A stretch of 64,000 nucleotides of DNA, taken from assembly GCA_014898425.1 (NCBI GenBank), contig RCSZ01000002.1, positions 186,001 through 250,000 of the forward strand. Direction: 5' to 3'. The stretch comes from Botryotinia globosa (Eukaryota; Ascomycota; Leotiomycetes; Helotiales; Sclerotiniaceae). The translations under genes and the position numbers were made by a program. Shown one piece after another: positions 1 to 10,193 of the stretch (within the stretch, counting starts at the first letter, position 1; each line of letters starts with the position of its first letter). The notes beneath the pieces were generated by a model that saw only the letters and a program-made list of their open reading frames with translations, had not been told where the DNA came from and made no database searches.

Positions 1-1192
1 ATCTCAACCCAATCCTCCATCCCTTTAATGTATTGCTTATTCTTACGCTCTCGCAAGTTAAGATGACAGGGGTTATATACCCCCGACCTATCTATCTATA
101 CACCACAACTTTCCTCAAAATCTCTGAACAGATTTTTACTAAACAAGAACCATATAGATATTAACGAGCGCAAAATCCTAGATATACAAAGATCATCATG
201 TTCAAAACGTCATTCCATACAGATCAATCCCAAAGATATGCCAAGACTACCTAGGATATCAAAGTCTTCAATGGATGCCTATTTATACACTCCTTCTCTT
301 TCTCTCCTTCCTCCTCCATGAACAAAATGCAAACGAAGTTGGAGTTAATGATAGGGAGCACTGGGAGTACCTCCTCCACCCTATGATGATCCAACTAGAA
401 TTCTTTTGACAGCCTAGTAGCTATCATACCAAACCCGAGGAATGCTTCTTTCTATCCCCTCTTTTCGTCAATTATCAGAGGAGTTATATTATCTATTGTT
501 GTTGTTATCATTACTGCTATAATCACTAGTATCGCCGAACCGAACTTCCCTATAAATTAATGTGAGTAAGAAGCATGAATGTAGATAAACAGCAACAATT
601 CCTCAGTGCCCATCATTACCACCTTCCATAAACTTCTCGCTATCATCATCTACCCATCATCATCACCATCATCATAATCAACACCCCCCTACAATACCCT
701 CGCCTCCTCCCCCCAAGAAATCAACAATCCCAGTCCCACTCCCACTCCCACTCCCACTCCCAAGCCCAAACTCTCCTTGCGACATCTTTAGTATGCTCGT
801 ATCATCCATACCGTGTTCCCCCACACAAACGCATCACCTTCACATACCTACATACCTACCTAGATCATTCCCAATACGAACCCCCCCTTTCCCTGTCCAG
901 AGTCCAGGTTTGAGAGGTATGATTTGATCTCGGAGAGGAGAGGAAAAAGAAAAGGAGAAGAAAAGGAGGGAAAAGAAACACCAGGAATTTCTGAATAATG
1001 AGTTGAAATAGAGGGATGAGGATAAGTATAAGTATGAAATAAGATGAGGTCAAGTAGAATAAAGAAAAGAAAAGTGATGATGTGAGGAGATTCATTCATT
1101 ATTTATATGGTAAGTATTTCAGTGATATATATCTACTTAAACCATCATCTCATCTGCTTAAAACAAATCTAGTTCCTACATCCTATATTCTA
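1..1192. other. Intergenic flank with CCCACT microsatellite
   Basis: No coding region is supportable here. The stretch is pyrimidine-rich on the plus strand, with a short (CCCACT)n run at about 734-761 and CATCAT-rich runs near 640-680. It lies downstream of the PPR gene and probably holds its 3'UTR. Short open frames on minus at 860-1099 overlap one another in different frames and show no protein-like composition. Confidence 0.6.
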
Positions 1193-3130
1193 CTACCCTA
1201 CCACCGCCTCACCCCCCCTCAAAACTTCCCCCCCTCCCTTCCCCTTCCCCTTCCCCTTCGGCCAATACAGTTCCGTCCAAACCTTCAACCTCGTATACTC
1301 ATTAACCATACCCCTCATTCTCATATCCTCCATCAACTGCCAGGCCCTCTCATCCCCATTCTCCACACACCTCTTCACCAGCGCCAACACGGTCCCCGGT
1401 CTCATCCACCAGCCTCTCCTCCCCGCCGCATCAACCTTATCTTTCCCCACCAACATCATTTCCTCCAAATACCTGAAACAATCCTCATAATCCGCGTTTT
1501 CGGTATGTAGACAGATCAAAATAAGTCGATCATAAGTAAGTTCATCAGGTTTGAGATTCAAAGCTTGGATTTCCGAAGCGAGGAACATAGCTTTAGATTT
1601 GGATCCTCTCCCATAAGCACCTAGACCTCGGAGAAGAGTATTGAAAGTTTCGATATTGGGACCAGCATCGCATATTCTGTGGAGTTCTTTGTAGTAATCT
1701 ATGGCCAAGTCATGACTGTGACTTAAATTATTGGTGAAGATGACACCTTCTAGAACAACATTTACAGCGGCAATAGGAATCGTGTATCCATCCGCTTTTA
1801 ACGATTTGAGAATTTTCCATCCTTCAAGAGCATGGAATGATGATTTTGTTAGCCAAAGATATATTGATCTTGTGGAGCTTGCATCTGGTGTGAGACCTGC
1901 TTTGGTCATGATATTTAAAATGCGGAACGAAGTTTTGATATCCTCAATGCCGACGTAAGCTTCAAGAAGAGCTTCATAATGATGCACTCCAAGAACAGTG
2001 CTACGTTTGGAAAGAAGTCCAATGGCTGATGTAGCTAAATTGGGGTCTGCATGGCGAGCAGCACAGTTCAATACCGCGGTACAGGTTCCATCTGCAGGAT
2101 TCATTTCCGAGGTTTCAACCAAAAGTCTCCAGATATAACTGGTACCTTCATACTACATCAAAAGTCAATAGATGAAATAAAGCTATTGTATAAATTTTGC
2201 TTACATGAAATGAGCTAGCAAATGAATCCAACAAGTGGTAATACATATGCATAGCCAGTACTGGTTGGTCATATCGAAACTTCAATAGTCTTAAAGCTTC
2301 ATCCAACTCATCCAATTCACATAATCTAAAGAAGAAGATATCGTAAAGCCATGGCTTAATTTCGATTTGACCTGCTTGCATTTGTTCAAATTTGTCCATA
2401 GCCAATTCATATTGACGATCGCGAAGTAGGCCAATGACCAAATTATGCCATCCAGTTGGAGATAAACCATACCAACGTTCCTTCATTTCTTCCAATATCT
2501 GAGTGCGTAAAAGATAATCTGGATGAATCGCAAGCACCTATTCAACATGGATCATTAGCCATCTTACTCCAGAAAGAGATCGTAAAGTATACATACTTGT
2601 AAAACCGTATGATAAAGTCCCGAATCCGCACCAATTCCCAACCCCTTCATCTCTTCCAACAGAGTCCTCACAACCTCTACACTTCCATTTTCAGGATCCG
2701 CATTAGCTGCAATCAATGCATCATAATGTATCAGCGCAGGTTTTTCCTGCCTGTCCTTCACCAGATATTCCACCACCTCTGCGACTTGTGTATATGCCCC
2801 CTCTTCCGTCTTCAATTCTCTCAATCGTTCATGGATCTCACCATTACTCAGTTGTTCCAAATTAAGAGGTTTCGGTATATTCGACTTCTCTCTACCGTTT
2901 CGCAATCTCGGAGTATATTGTCCATTTAACACAGGCAGTGAAGTCGTGGTAGTGGTATGAAAGGATCGACTTTTTAAACATGTTGGGATCTTCTTATTCT
3001 TAACCAAAGGACGATTCAAGAACTTTCTGGGTAGTTGATTCAAGGTATTAGAACGCGCGAAAATAAATGTATCTATCGAAGGACAGAGACATCGCCATAG
3101 TCCATCAATTGGAATTCTTGTGGTCGTCAT
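1193..3130 (-). CDS. Pentatricopeptide-repeat protein, probably mitochondrial
   Basis: Three exons, complement(1193..2152, 2205..2537, 2597..3130), encode about 608 residues. Intron 1 has a GTATGT donor and AATAG acceptor; intron 2 has a GTAAGC donor and GATGTAG acceptor. Reading frame is kept across both. The N-terminus is rich in Arg, Ser and Thr with few acidic residues (for example the stretch around [10 protein letters not shown]), as expected of a mitochondrial presequence. The middle and C-terminal parts contain helical PPR-type units, such as those around [19 protein letters not shown] and [23 protein letters not shown] proteins bind organelle RNA and act in its stability, processing or translation. 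The extreme C-terminus is a low-complexity Gly/Lys tail. I cannot say which fungal PPR orthologue this is; the family call is firm, the RNA target unknown. Confidence 0.85.
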
Positions 3131-3623
3131 TGAGTTGATCTATAATTTTTATTTTCCAGGTTCGCGGAAACATTTCTAGGCGCGGCGGAAATGTTGTAGA
3201 ATCACGTGGGAACAGAGGGGAAGATATGATCCCCGCGATTCGTTGGGCGGGATTCATACGAACGACAGGGATAATTCTAATTTGCCATGAAGGACGTTCA
3301 AGAGGAAAGCATTGGGGGAAATTGTTGTTTTTGTTGTTGTGGGCTATGATCTCGAAATATGTGATGGTTTGAGACTCTGCTGAGACTCTGCTGAGACATC
3401 CATATGTACATGTGCCTCAACGATTTCTCACATCCAATTTGAACCTATCATATGCCCAGTATACCTGCCCGCATCATTTCAAGGCAATTCTGCCGCATAC
3501 ATCGAAATCCTTCGATATTCATAAAGAAATATAGCCGCCCCTCTGCACTATTCGTATATTATACGTGCCATTATGTAGCTTCTTCGAGTCCAATTTCAGC
3601 TCATTACTCCAACCCTCAATGTT
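3131..3623. other. Intergenic spacer between two minus-strand genes
   Basis: Upstream region of the PPR gene and 3' flank of LSM4. A long plus-strand open frame at 3452-3766 is the shadow of the LSM4 last exon. No other feature seen. Confidence 0.6.
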
Positions 3624-4229
3624 TCAAGCTCCTCTCCCTCCTCTTCCTCTTCCTCTTCCACCTCTACCACCACGACCTCTATCACCACCTCTGTCGCCCC
3701 TGTTACCCCCGCGACCTCTGTAGTTGTTTTGTTGTCCTTGTTGCTGGTCCTTTACTAAATCGATAATTTCGTCTGGCATTCGTAGATATTTGATCTGCGA
3801 ATCACATTAGGATAGAGCTTCTTTAACCCACGTCCAACTTTCCCCAACAAAAACGTACATTGTTTCCTTTAACATATATTTCTGGCAACCTTGTAAATTT
3901 ATCGCCATCCTGAAATTCGAAGTATTAGCTTCAGCGCATCCCAGCCCAACGCCCCAGCTCCGCCCTCGACAGAATCTTTCATACCGGACTCGTTTGAACC
4001 ACCTCCTTTAAAGTCAAATTCATCCACGTATCGCATGACACCAAATGGCCGTTCAAAGTTTCGCCATCCTTAAGCTCAACCAGCATTGGGTGACCTTGTG
4101 CGGCCGTAAGTAGACCTAAGGGGAGCTATAGCAAAAGAGATTAGTATCACAGATTGTATGCGCACAAGTGATGCAGCTTGCAGGAAATGTGAAAATGTAG
4201 ATATCATTTAAGGGAGTACATACAACCAT
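3624..4229 (-). CDS. LSM4: U6 snRNA-associated Sm-like protein LSm4
   Basis: Four exons, complement(3624..3794, 3859..3909, 3985..4125, 4224..4229), give 122 residues; the first exon is only two codons (Met-Val) before a GTATGT donor. The Sm1 motif is clear ([19 protein letters not shown], then [14 protein letters not shown]) and Sm2 follows ([19 protein letters not shown]). The C-terminus is an Arg-Gly-rich tail, the usual ending of LSm4. LSm4 is a subunit of two rings: LSm2-8, which binds the U6 snRNA 3' end in the nucleus, and LSm1-7, which promotes decapping in P-bodies. Length and the order Sm1-Sm2-RGG match the family. The two-codon first exon is easily missed by gene finders. Confidence 0.93.
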
Positions 4230-5065
4230 TTTGGAGATGAAGAGATAGATGATATAATGTTGTTTGATATGCGCTCAGCTTTAGAGTGGATTTGATATTC
4301 AAGGAATAATTGAGACGTTGAGGTTACCGTATCGAATTATGACGGTTCTCGAGATTGACCAGCTAGGCAAAATGGTACCACGACCCAGGTCAGAATTGAG
4401 GCAAAAAACATACTAGCCTTGAAACTGAGGCAACACTATCAATCTTCGGTACCGACAGAAATTCACTTGTTACCATCACTCACAACACATTTTAATATCT
4501 ACAGTAGATATCTAGTGAGTATAAAATTATATCAAAGTCGTCGTCTCCGATCAACATGACTAGTTATCTTTCCTCGCACGCAAACATTCCTCATTTCCTA
4601 TTTGCTATCCTATATATATCCTATACACCCATTCAGCCCTCTTACTCTTTTACTCTGTGATAACCGCTTTGATGCTGACAACGCGTGATATCGTTTTGAT
4701 TAGTTTCTGTTAATCATGACCGCGCAATTGTAAAAGGACTCGTAAGGCAGTGGGGGAAGATGAAAATAATAAACTCTACATCGTTATATCATTATTGATG
4801 ATTTCTTTGATTTCTTTCCTTTTAATTTTTAAGGCTGTTCCTGTTTTTTGGGTCAAAATTTGTATTTGATCCTTTCTTCAATCTTTTGTCTAATTGTTCG
4901 GTTAAATTGTATTGGTAGAAACCGTACAGTAGATATCACGTACAATTGATATCATATCTCGATATTGTGCTATTATATAATATCTCTTTATTTATTATCA
5001 TTATTTATTGTTATATTTTACTGTTATTTCACTCTACACCTTTACTTCTGTGCTCTCCTATCATT
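4230..5065. other. Divergent intergenic region
   Basis: AT-rich promoter region between LSM4 (minus) and the His-rich gene (plus). The TATATATCCTATA-type sequence near 4610-4625 is a possible TATA-like stretch. No coding region is supportable. Confidence 0.5.
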
Positions 5066-7489
5066 ATGCATAGCCTTTTGAAGGCATTCTTACTTGCGCC
5101 GGCCACAGTGCCGGCGTTTGTTTTACCACCAACTTCAGAACAAGATATTGATGTCGAGTTCGAAAAGAATGATGTTGATACTACTGGTAAGTTCTTATCC
5201 GAGTTACGGTTTCACATCTATCAAACCTAATATTTACTTCAGGAGCTTATACCATGGGATTCGTTCGATTTGATCTTGAACTTGATTCCTCATCAGCTGA
5301 TGTCTCCCCTCTAGACCTTCGAGTTGATATCCTTCATTCCACATAAGCATGCGGCTTTGGAAATGTTTTAATCGATGGTCAACCTCTTTAACAAACATTT
5401 GATTCGGAAACTTCAATCTCATCTGGAAAAGGTTCCATTTCAACATCAACAAATAAAATCATGGTGGGATCATGGTCTTTTGATTGTATCGTTATTGATG
5501 GTAAAGCACGTGGACAACTTATGAAGTGTATGATCGATTTTGTTGATGGAAAGGCAACTGAGAATTCAGGATTCTCTGTTTTGTTCAGACAAACTGAAGA
5601 GACAGAGATTATGAACATCGAAACTATTTCCTCGGAAGAAGATCAAGTTATCGAGCATCACTCGTCATCGGATAAGCAACATCATAATGGAAAAGGTCCA
5701 GAGGGAGAACATAAGCACCATATGGACAAGGGATCTGAAGAGGAACACAGACATCATATGAGCGAGGGCCCTGAAGGAGAACATCGGCACCCTATGGGTA
5801 ACGGTCCAGAGGGAGAGCATAGACACCACATGGGCCACAAAGAGTTCAACATTCACAAAGAACTGGCTGAGCTTAGATACATGAAAGCTCAAATGAAAGA
5901 GTTGAAGTATCTCATCCATAAAGAGAAACATCACATCTCAAAACACGCTCGAGAACATCATAATCTTGATGACAGAATCAGAGATTGCAATAGTCTTCGA
6001 TGCGTCGCTGGAGTTATCAGCAAGAAGGCTCGTAGGTTCTACAGCAGGATTGCTGGTGATGAGTTTGATGAAGAGTCATTCCATCATTCTCGCGAATCAC
6101 ATTCAAAAAAGGATAAGAAACACGGTAAAGGATTCCATAAAAAACCAGGTAATCACACATCCGGACACCATACCTCTCCACATGTACCTCACGGCAAGAA
6201 CAACCGTACCGGTCCGCACTTCCCTCCTCATCGACACCATGTCCTTACAATTTGCCATTATCCTCCTCCTTTTGATTTTCATCCTCATGGTCCTCATCTT
6301 GATGGACCACATGGACCACCACACGAACCTCCCCATGGACCTCCTCCACATGAATTCGGTCCTCATGGATTCGAACACGGAAGCCACCATGAAATGCGTC
6401 CTTTCCATGATGATGAAGAGGAACATTGACCTTGTAAGGACGACCAAGACACCACGATGGAAATCACGGAGATGAATCTGAAGAATTAGAAAGACCTCGC
6501 AGAGGCCATGACAACTTTGAAGATGAATTCGGAGGACTTAATGGAAAACATACTAAACCACATCATGAGCAAGGCCCACCATCATTTGATGGCCCGGATT
6601 TCGATCATCCTGAAGAACATCATCATGGTGAACATCCGCATGAGGGGCCATTCGATAGACCTGAACACGACGGACCACATCACCCACATGGCGGACCATT
6701 TGACGGCCCAGAACATGAAGAACCCCACCACGGCCCACCTCACAGCGGTCCTCAGGAGGCCCAAGAACCCCCCTTATACCCGGGACCCCCAAGCTCTCAC
6801 CCTCCACCACCCCACTCCGAACCTGAGCACTTCTCCGGCCCTCCCCACCTCCTCGAAGATGATTTCTCCGGCCCCCTCCCCACTGCCCACCCCACTTCCC
6901 CCTCCACATCCTCAAATTCCCCATCATCGGCTTCCTCCTTTCCCTCCTCCTCATCACCCTCTACCGCCGCACCCACACCCACACCCATAATTCCAAATCC
7001 CACTCTACCCGCCATCGCCACCACGCCAGTTTCAGAAACTGCTGGAACCGCCTCCTAGGCCAAGAAGAAGATTTCGAAGAAAAACATCGCTTACTCTCCG
7101 ACGACTCTGATTCCCATCCTGATTCTGACTGTGAAAGCGAAAACACCCCCTCCGAATTCTCCATCCGTCAAGATCTCTCCTCCTTCCGCAATGTGGCAAG
7201 TATCGTGAGTGACATGGTAGCAGCGGAAGAAGGACGAATTTTATCTCCTGCGCCTGTGCATTATATTTCTACTTCGATTCCTATTCCCGTTCATCAGCAA
7301 GGCGCATCTAAAGATCAGATTCGTCGTTTTGACGGGTATCTTATGCATGGATATGGAATTGAAATTGGTCTGGATGATGAGCATGTGAATAAGGCGTTGC
7401 CAGCGCATGAAGATGATGATGGGAGTGAGGAGAGTGGAAGTGTGGCGGATGGATTTAGATATACGCATGGCAGTAGTGCGTATCCATAG
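5066..7489 (+). pseudogene. Broken gene for a secreted/membrane His-rich protein
   Basis: The start at 5066 opens with a signal-like peptide (MHSLLKAFLLAPATVPAFVL). Exon 1 is 5066-5186 (donor GTAAGT) and exon 2 begins at 5243. The frame then meets TAA at 5344 and TAA at 5389, yet coding-like sequence continues in the same frame to TGA at 6427. His/Gly/Pro-rich coding resumes in another frame from about 6453, consistent with one missing base near 6450. The last part is in a third frame from about 6905. It encodes a hydrophobic helix (around FPIIGFLLSLLLITLY) and an acidic cytoplasmic-type tail ending at 7489. Four 12-residue repeats of the type GPEGEHRHHMxx lie at 5695-5838. No GT-AG intron removes the stops. 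I do not recognise the family. It could be a decaying gene, or assembly errors in low-complexity sequence, or an ORF starting at 5461. Confidence 0.6.
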
Positions 7490-7550
7490 TTCGAATTATT
7501 CGGCGAGTGGGAGTGTGAGTGATGTTTTGGGGGATAAGGTTTAGAGGGTG

Positions 7551-7622
7551 GTTGGTCTGGTCTGGTATGGAGTGTTTGGTCTGGCCTGGTCTGGTATGCA
7601 GTGGTTGGCCTGGTCTGGTATG
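7551..7622. repeat. GGTCTGGTATG-type minisatellite
   Basis: About three imperfect copies of a 20-30 bp G/T-rich unit built from GGTCTGGTCTGGTATG and GGCCTGGTCTGGTATG, just downstream of the broken His-rich gene. Confidence 0.8.
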
Positions 7623-8323
7623 TCTTACTTCATCTAAACCGTTTTAGATCTCGGATGTTGAAAATAGAAAGAAAGACAAAGAGAAACAGAAAGATAAGTA
7701 CAAGTATAAAGAAGAAGAAGAAGGAGAAAGGAGAAGGATAAGCAGGAGGAGGAGAAAACTGTCATTTCATTTACCACACAATATACCACACAATATACCA
7801 GACAATCACTATCTACTACCACCTCCTATACTCATAAAACTTAAACTTCTATATTTCATTTGTATCCACCGTTTACTATTTATTATATCATTTCATTTTA
7901 TATCATTTCATTTTATATCATTTCATTTTAATCATTCCGTACCTACCATATATATATATCATAACATTAACATACCTATACAAAAGTCTCATGAACAAAA
8001 TTATATTATTTGCAGTACGGGTAGGATAGGTATATAAATTCATGAATCTTCTCGATTACAGTTTCTATTCATCAAGAGCATAAGCAACATGGAGTAAAGT
8101 TCGATATGTAGGTAGGTAGGTATCATGCAATGGTATCTATGTTTTTCTAAATAAAAAAATTACTCTGGTCTGTTCTGATCTGATTTGTCCTACTCTGTCT
8201 CTTTAAATAATACCTCTCTCCTTCATCCCTTCTCAAAAAATGAACCAACCTCTCTAGCAAACCCTCGAAAATATCCACTGTAAATTTTCTCCCACCCTCT
8301 CCCACACCCGCAACCCCCCAAAC
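7623..8323. other. Intergenic region with short tandem repeats
   Basis: No gene seen. It contains a purine-rich stretch at 7660-7755, two copies of CACACAATATAC near 7775-7800, and about three copies of a 17-bp TATCATTTCATTTTATA unit near 7884-7932. A GTAGGTAGGTAGGTA run lies near 8107. Confidence 0.6.
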
Positions 8324-8557
8324 CTATGAATTAATAGTCCTATTCACACTCTGCAAATGTCCCAACTTATGACCCTTTGCATTCTTCATCTGATCCTCCG
8401 GCACACCACCCGGTAAATCCGCTGTCGAGATAGTTGATACGTGTGGTGCATTTGGTATATCATCTATTCCATCTAAGCCCTTCTTTCCACCTTCACTCCC
8501 ATTCTGATTCCCTACATCTCTATATCCCAACGTCAGTAACTTCTCCTCCCTCAACAC
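8324..8557 (-). other. Open frame, possible C-terminal exon of the PTEN gene
   Basis: A minus-strand open frame of about 77 residues (contains LREEKLLTLGYRDVG; ends QSVNRTINS) starts 25 bp past the PTEN stop codon. Its composition looks coding. It would join the PTEN frame if 31 nt (GTGAAG..ACGAG, 8557+) or 43 nt (GTTAAT..ACGAG) were removed; both are short or have weak donors. It may equally be a separated 3' end after a frame break, or noise. Confidence 0.35.
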
Positions 8558-8579
8558 ATCCTCGTTTCGACTATTGCAC

Positions 8580-10193
8580 TCACTTCTTCACCTCATGATT
8601 AACTGTCGTTGACGTCGCCGTATCGAGTCCCTTATTAATCTGTTCCAAATCCGGCACCGGCGCACCTCCCTGCGGTTTCGGTAAACTTGTGATATCCAAC
8701 TGCAAATCCTCTTCTCCCGTTGGACTCGAGACTCTCAATCCCTCTTCCTCTCTCCTCTCTTCTTCTTTTTCCTTCTCAACCTCATTCACACTACTCGCCT
8801 TACTGACTTCCGCGCTCGCTGGACTTTCTGTTCGAAGTCCTAAATCTCTATTTCCATTGGTAGGAGAAACTTCATTCTCTCCCTTCCAATCCGCAGCTTG
8901 GACTTCGGGGACTGGGGAATTTCGACCGGGTTCTTCAATGACACTTTCTCTTCTACCCCGGCCAGGTTCGGGATCATAGACTTTCCAAATAACGGCAAGT
9001 TTATCGAAGGCTCTTGTACCTTTACGAGAAGAACCTTTTATTCCATCCATTTTATCCCATTCAATTTCGAAGATGCCATTTTCATCTGGGTTGCCATTGT
9101 TTTCAGGCCCATTACCTTCGAAATATGCGTTAAACCATACGTGAGCAACAGCTGTAACCATCGTCCAACCCATGGAAGCTTTATTTCTGCGTTCAAAATC
9201 GATATTGACATCGCTAGTAGGAAGAATAACTCTTGTAGAAGGTTTGAAAATGACTGCCCCTCCCCCAGTTTCTGAATCCGTTTCTGATTCGCTAGGATTG
9301 GGTTCTGTAGCTCGTGGGGTTGGCGTTAGATTTTTGGGTTCCTCAATTCGATCTGCGCTTTTAGATGTTGCGATTTTATCTTGGTTTCCAAATCCTGCCA
9401 TGTCGGATATCATATTTTTGATTCCCCCACTACCGGGTGTATTCCCTTCTACCACCACTCTTTCTTTCTTTGTAAAGACGTGGAATAATTTGATTGTTTT
9501 GCCTTCATCAACATATCCTTCGACCTGGACTTTCACACCGTCTCTCAATCCCCAAACATGTACCTCCACAATCTCAATTTGTCGATCAACATAATGTTTT
9601 CCAGATTGTGTCCATCGATCCACATAACCGACCCATCTCAATTGACTTGGTATTGAAACTCCCTGTCCAAATCCCGGTCTCATTCTTCTCTCTGTGAATC
9701 GCGCAAGTGCCTCAGATGCCTTCCATCCACACTCCGCAATCAAATAACTACAAGCCATTGTGCCACTTCTCCCCTTCCCAGCCTTACAATGCACAACCAC
9801 CACCCTTCCCCCTTCTTTATTCTCATCCTTTCCCTCGCCATCTCCCGCTCCCTCCAGCCAATTTCTCATTCCTCCTACAATCCCCGGAACCAACTTAAAA
9901 GGCGGCGGATGATGATCTGGCCACGGCCAATGTCTGACTCTTCCTCTCACCTCCTCATCCGGATATCCAGTCCCCTCGGCCCTAAATTCCCATATCATCC
10001 ATCCCTCTTTCCCATGTTTATAATCGAGGAATGTAACGAGTTGATCTAGCGGATTGCGGTATGCACGTTGCGGATATGTGCCACTGGGTCCAGACGTCGC
10101 AATTATATTAGGTGTTACGTAGCAGAGATCCAGACCTGCTTCTGGATGACGAGAGCGCGGACCTGCGACAATTTGACGAAGGATTGAGGCCAT
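8580..10193 (-). CDS. TEP1: PTEN-type phosphoinositide 3-phosphatase
   Basis: A single exon of 537 residues starting at the ATG at 10193; an upstream in-frame extension to 10337 has no ATG-context support and reads like 5'UTR. The signature HCKAGKGRSG (Cys136 nucleophile, Arg142) is nearly identical to the PTEN P-loop with both lysines, and the WPDHHPP segment around Asp93 matches the general-acid loop. A C2-like region follows (residues about 180-420), interrupted by a Ser/Thr/Glu-rich insert, and the C-terminus is acidic and disordered-looking. PTEN enzymes remove the 3-phosphate of PI(3,4,5)P3 at the plasma membrane and so oppose PI3-kinase signalling. The C-terminus may extend into the frame at 8324-8557. 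Confidence 0.9.
   Translation of the reverse strand: MASILRQIVAGPRSRHPEAGLDLCYVTPNIIATSGPSGTYPQRAYRNPLDQLVTFLDYKHGKEGWMIWEFRAEGTGYPDEEVRGRVRHWPWPDHHPPPFKLVPGIVGGMRNWLEGAGDGEGKDENKEGGRVVVVHCKAGKGRSGTMACSYLIAECGWKASEALARFTERRMRPGFGQGVSIPSQLRWVGYVDRWTQSGKHYVDRQIEIVEVHVWGLRDGVKVQVEGYVDEGKTIKLFHVFTKKERVVVEGNTPGSGGIKNMISDMAGFGNQDKIATSKSADRIEEPKNLTPTPRATEPNPSESETDSETGGGAVIFKPSTRVILPTSDVNIDFERRNKASMGWTMVTAVAHVWFNAYFEGNGPENNGNPDENGIFEIEWDKMDGIKGSSRKGTRAFDKLAVIWKVYDPEPGRGRRESVIEEPGRNSPVPEVQAADWKGENEVSPTNGNRDLGLRTESPASAEVSKASSVNEVEKEKEEERREEEGLRVSSPTGEEDLQLDITSLPKPQGGAPVPDLEQINKGLDTATSTTVNHEVKK

Noticed and set aside
1082..1510. Plus-strand open frame of 142 codons
   Set aside because: It is antisense to the last exon of the PPR gene, is Pro/His/Leu-rich from a simple C-rich composition, and has no domain.
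3452..3766. Plus-strand open frame of 104 codons
   Set aside because: Most of it is antisense to the RGG-tail exon of LSM4; the reading of Leu/Phe runs is the mirror of CCTCTT repeats.
6553..7164. Several minus-strand open frames in the His-rich region
   Set aside because: They are antisense shadows of the His/Pro/Asp-rich coding sequence and end at random points.
8689..10049. Plus-strand open frames up to 140 codons opposite the PTEN gene
   Set aside because: Antisense to a clear phosphatase; no independent motif.
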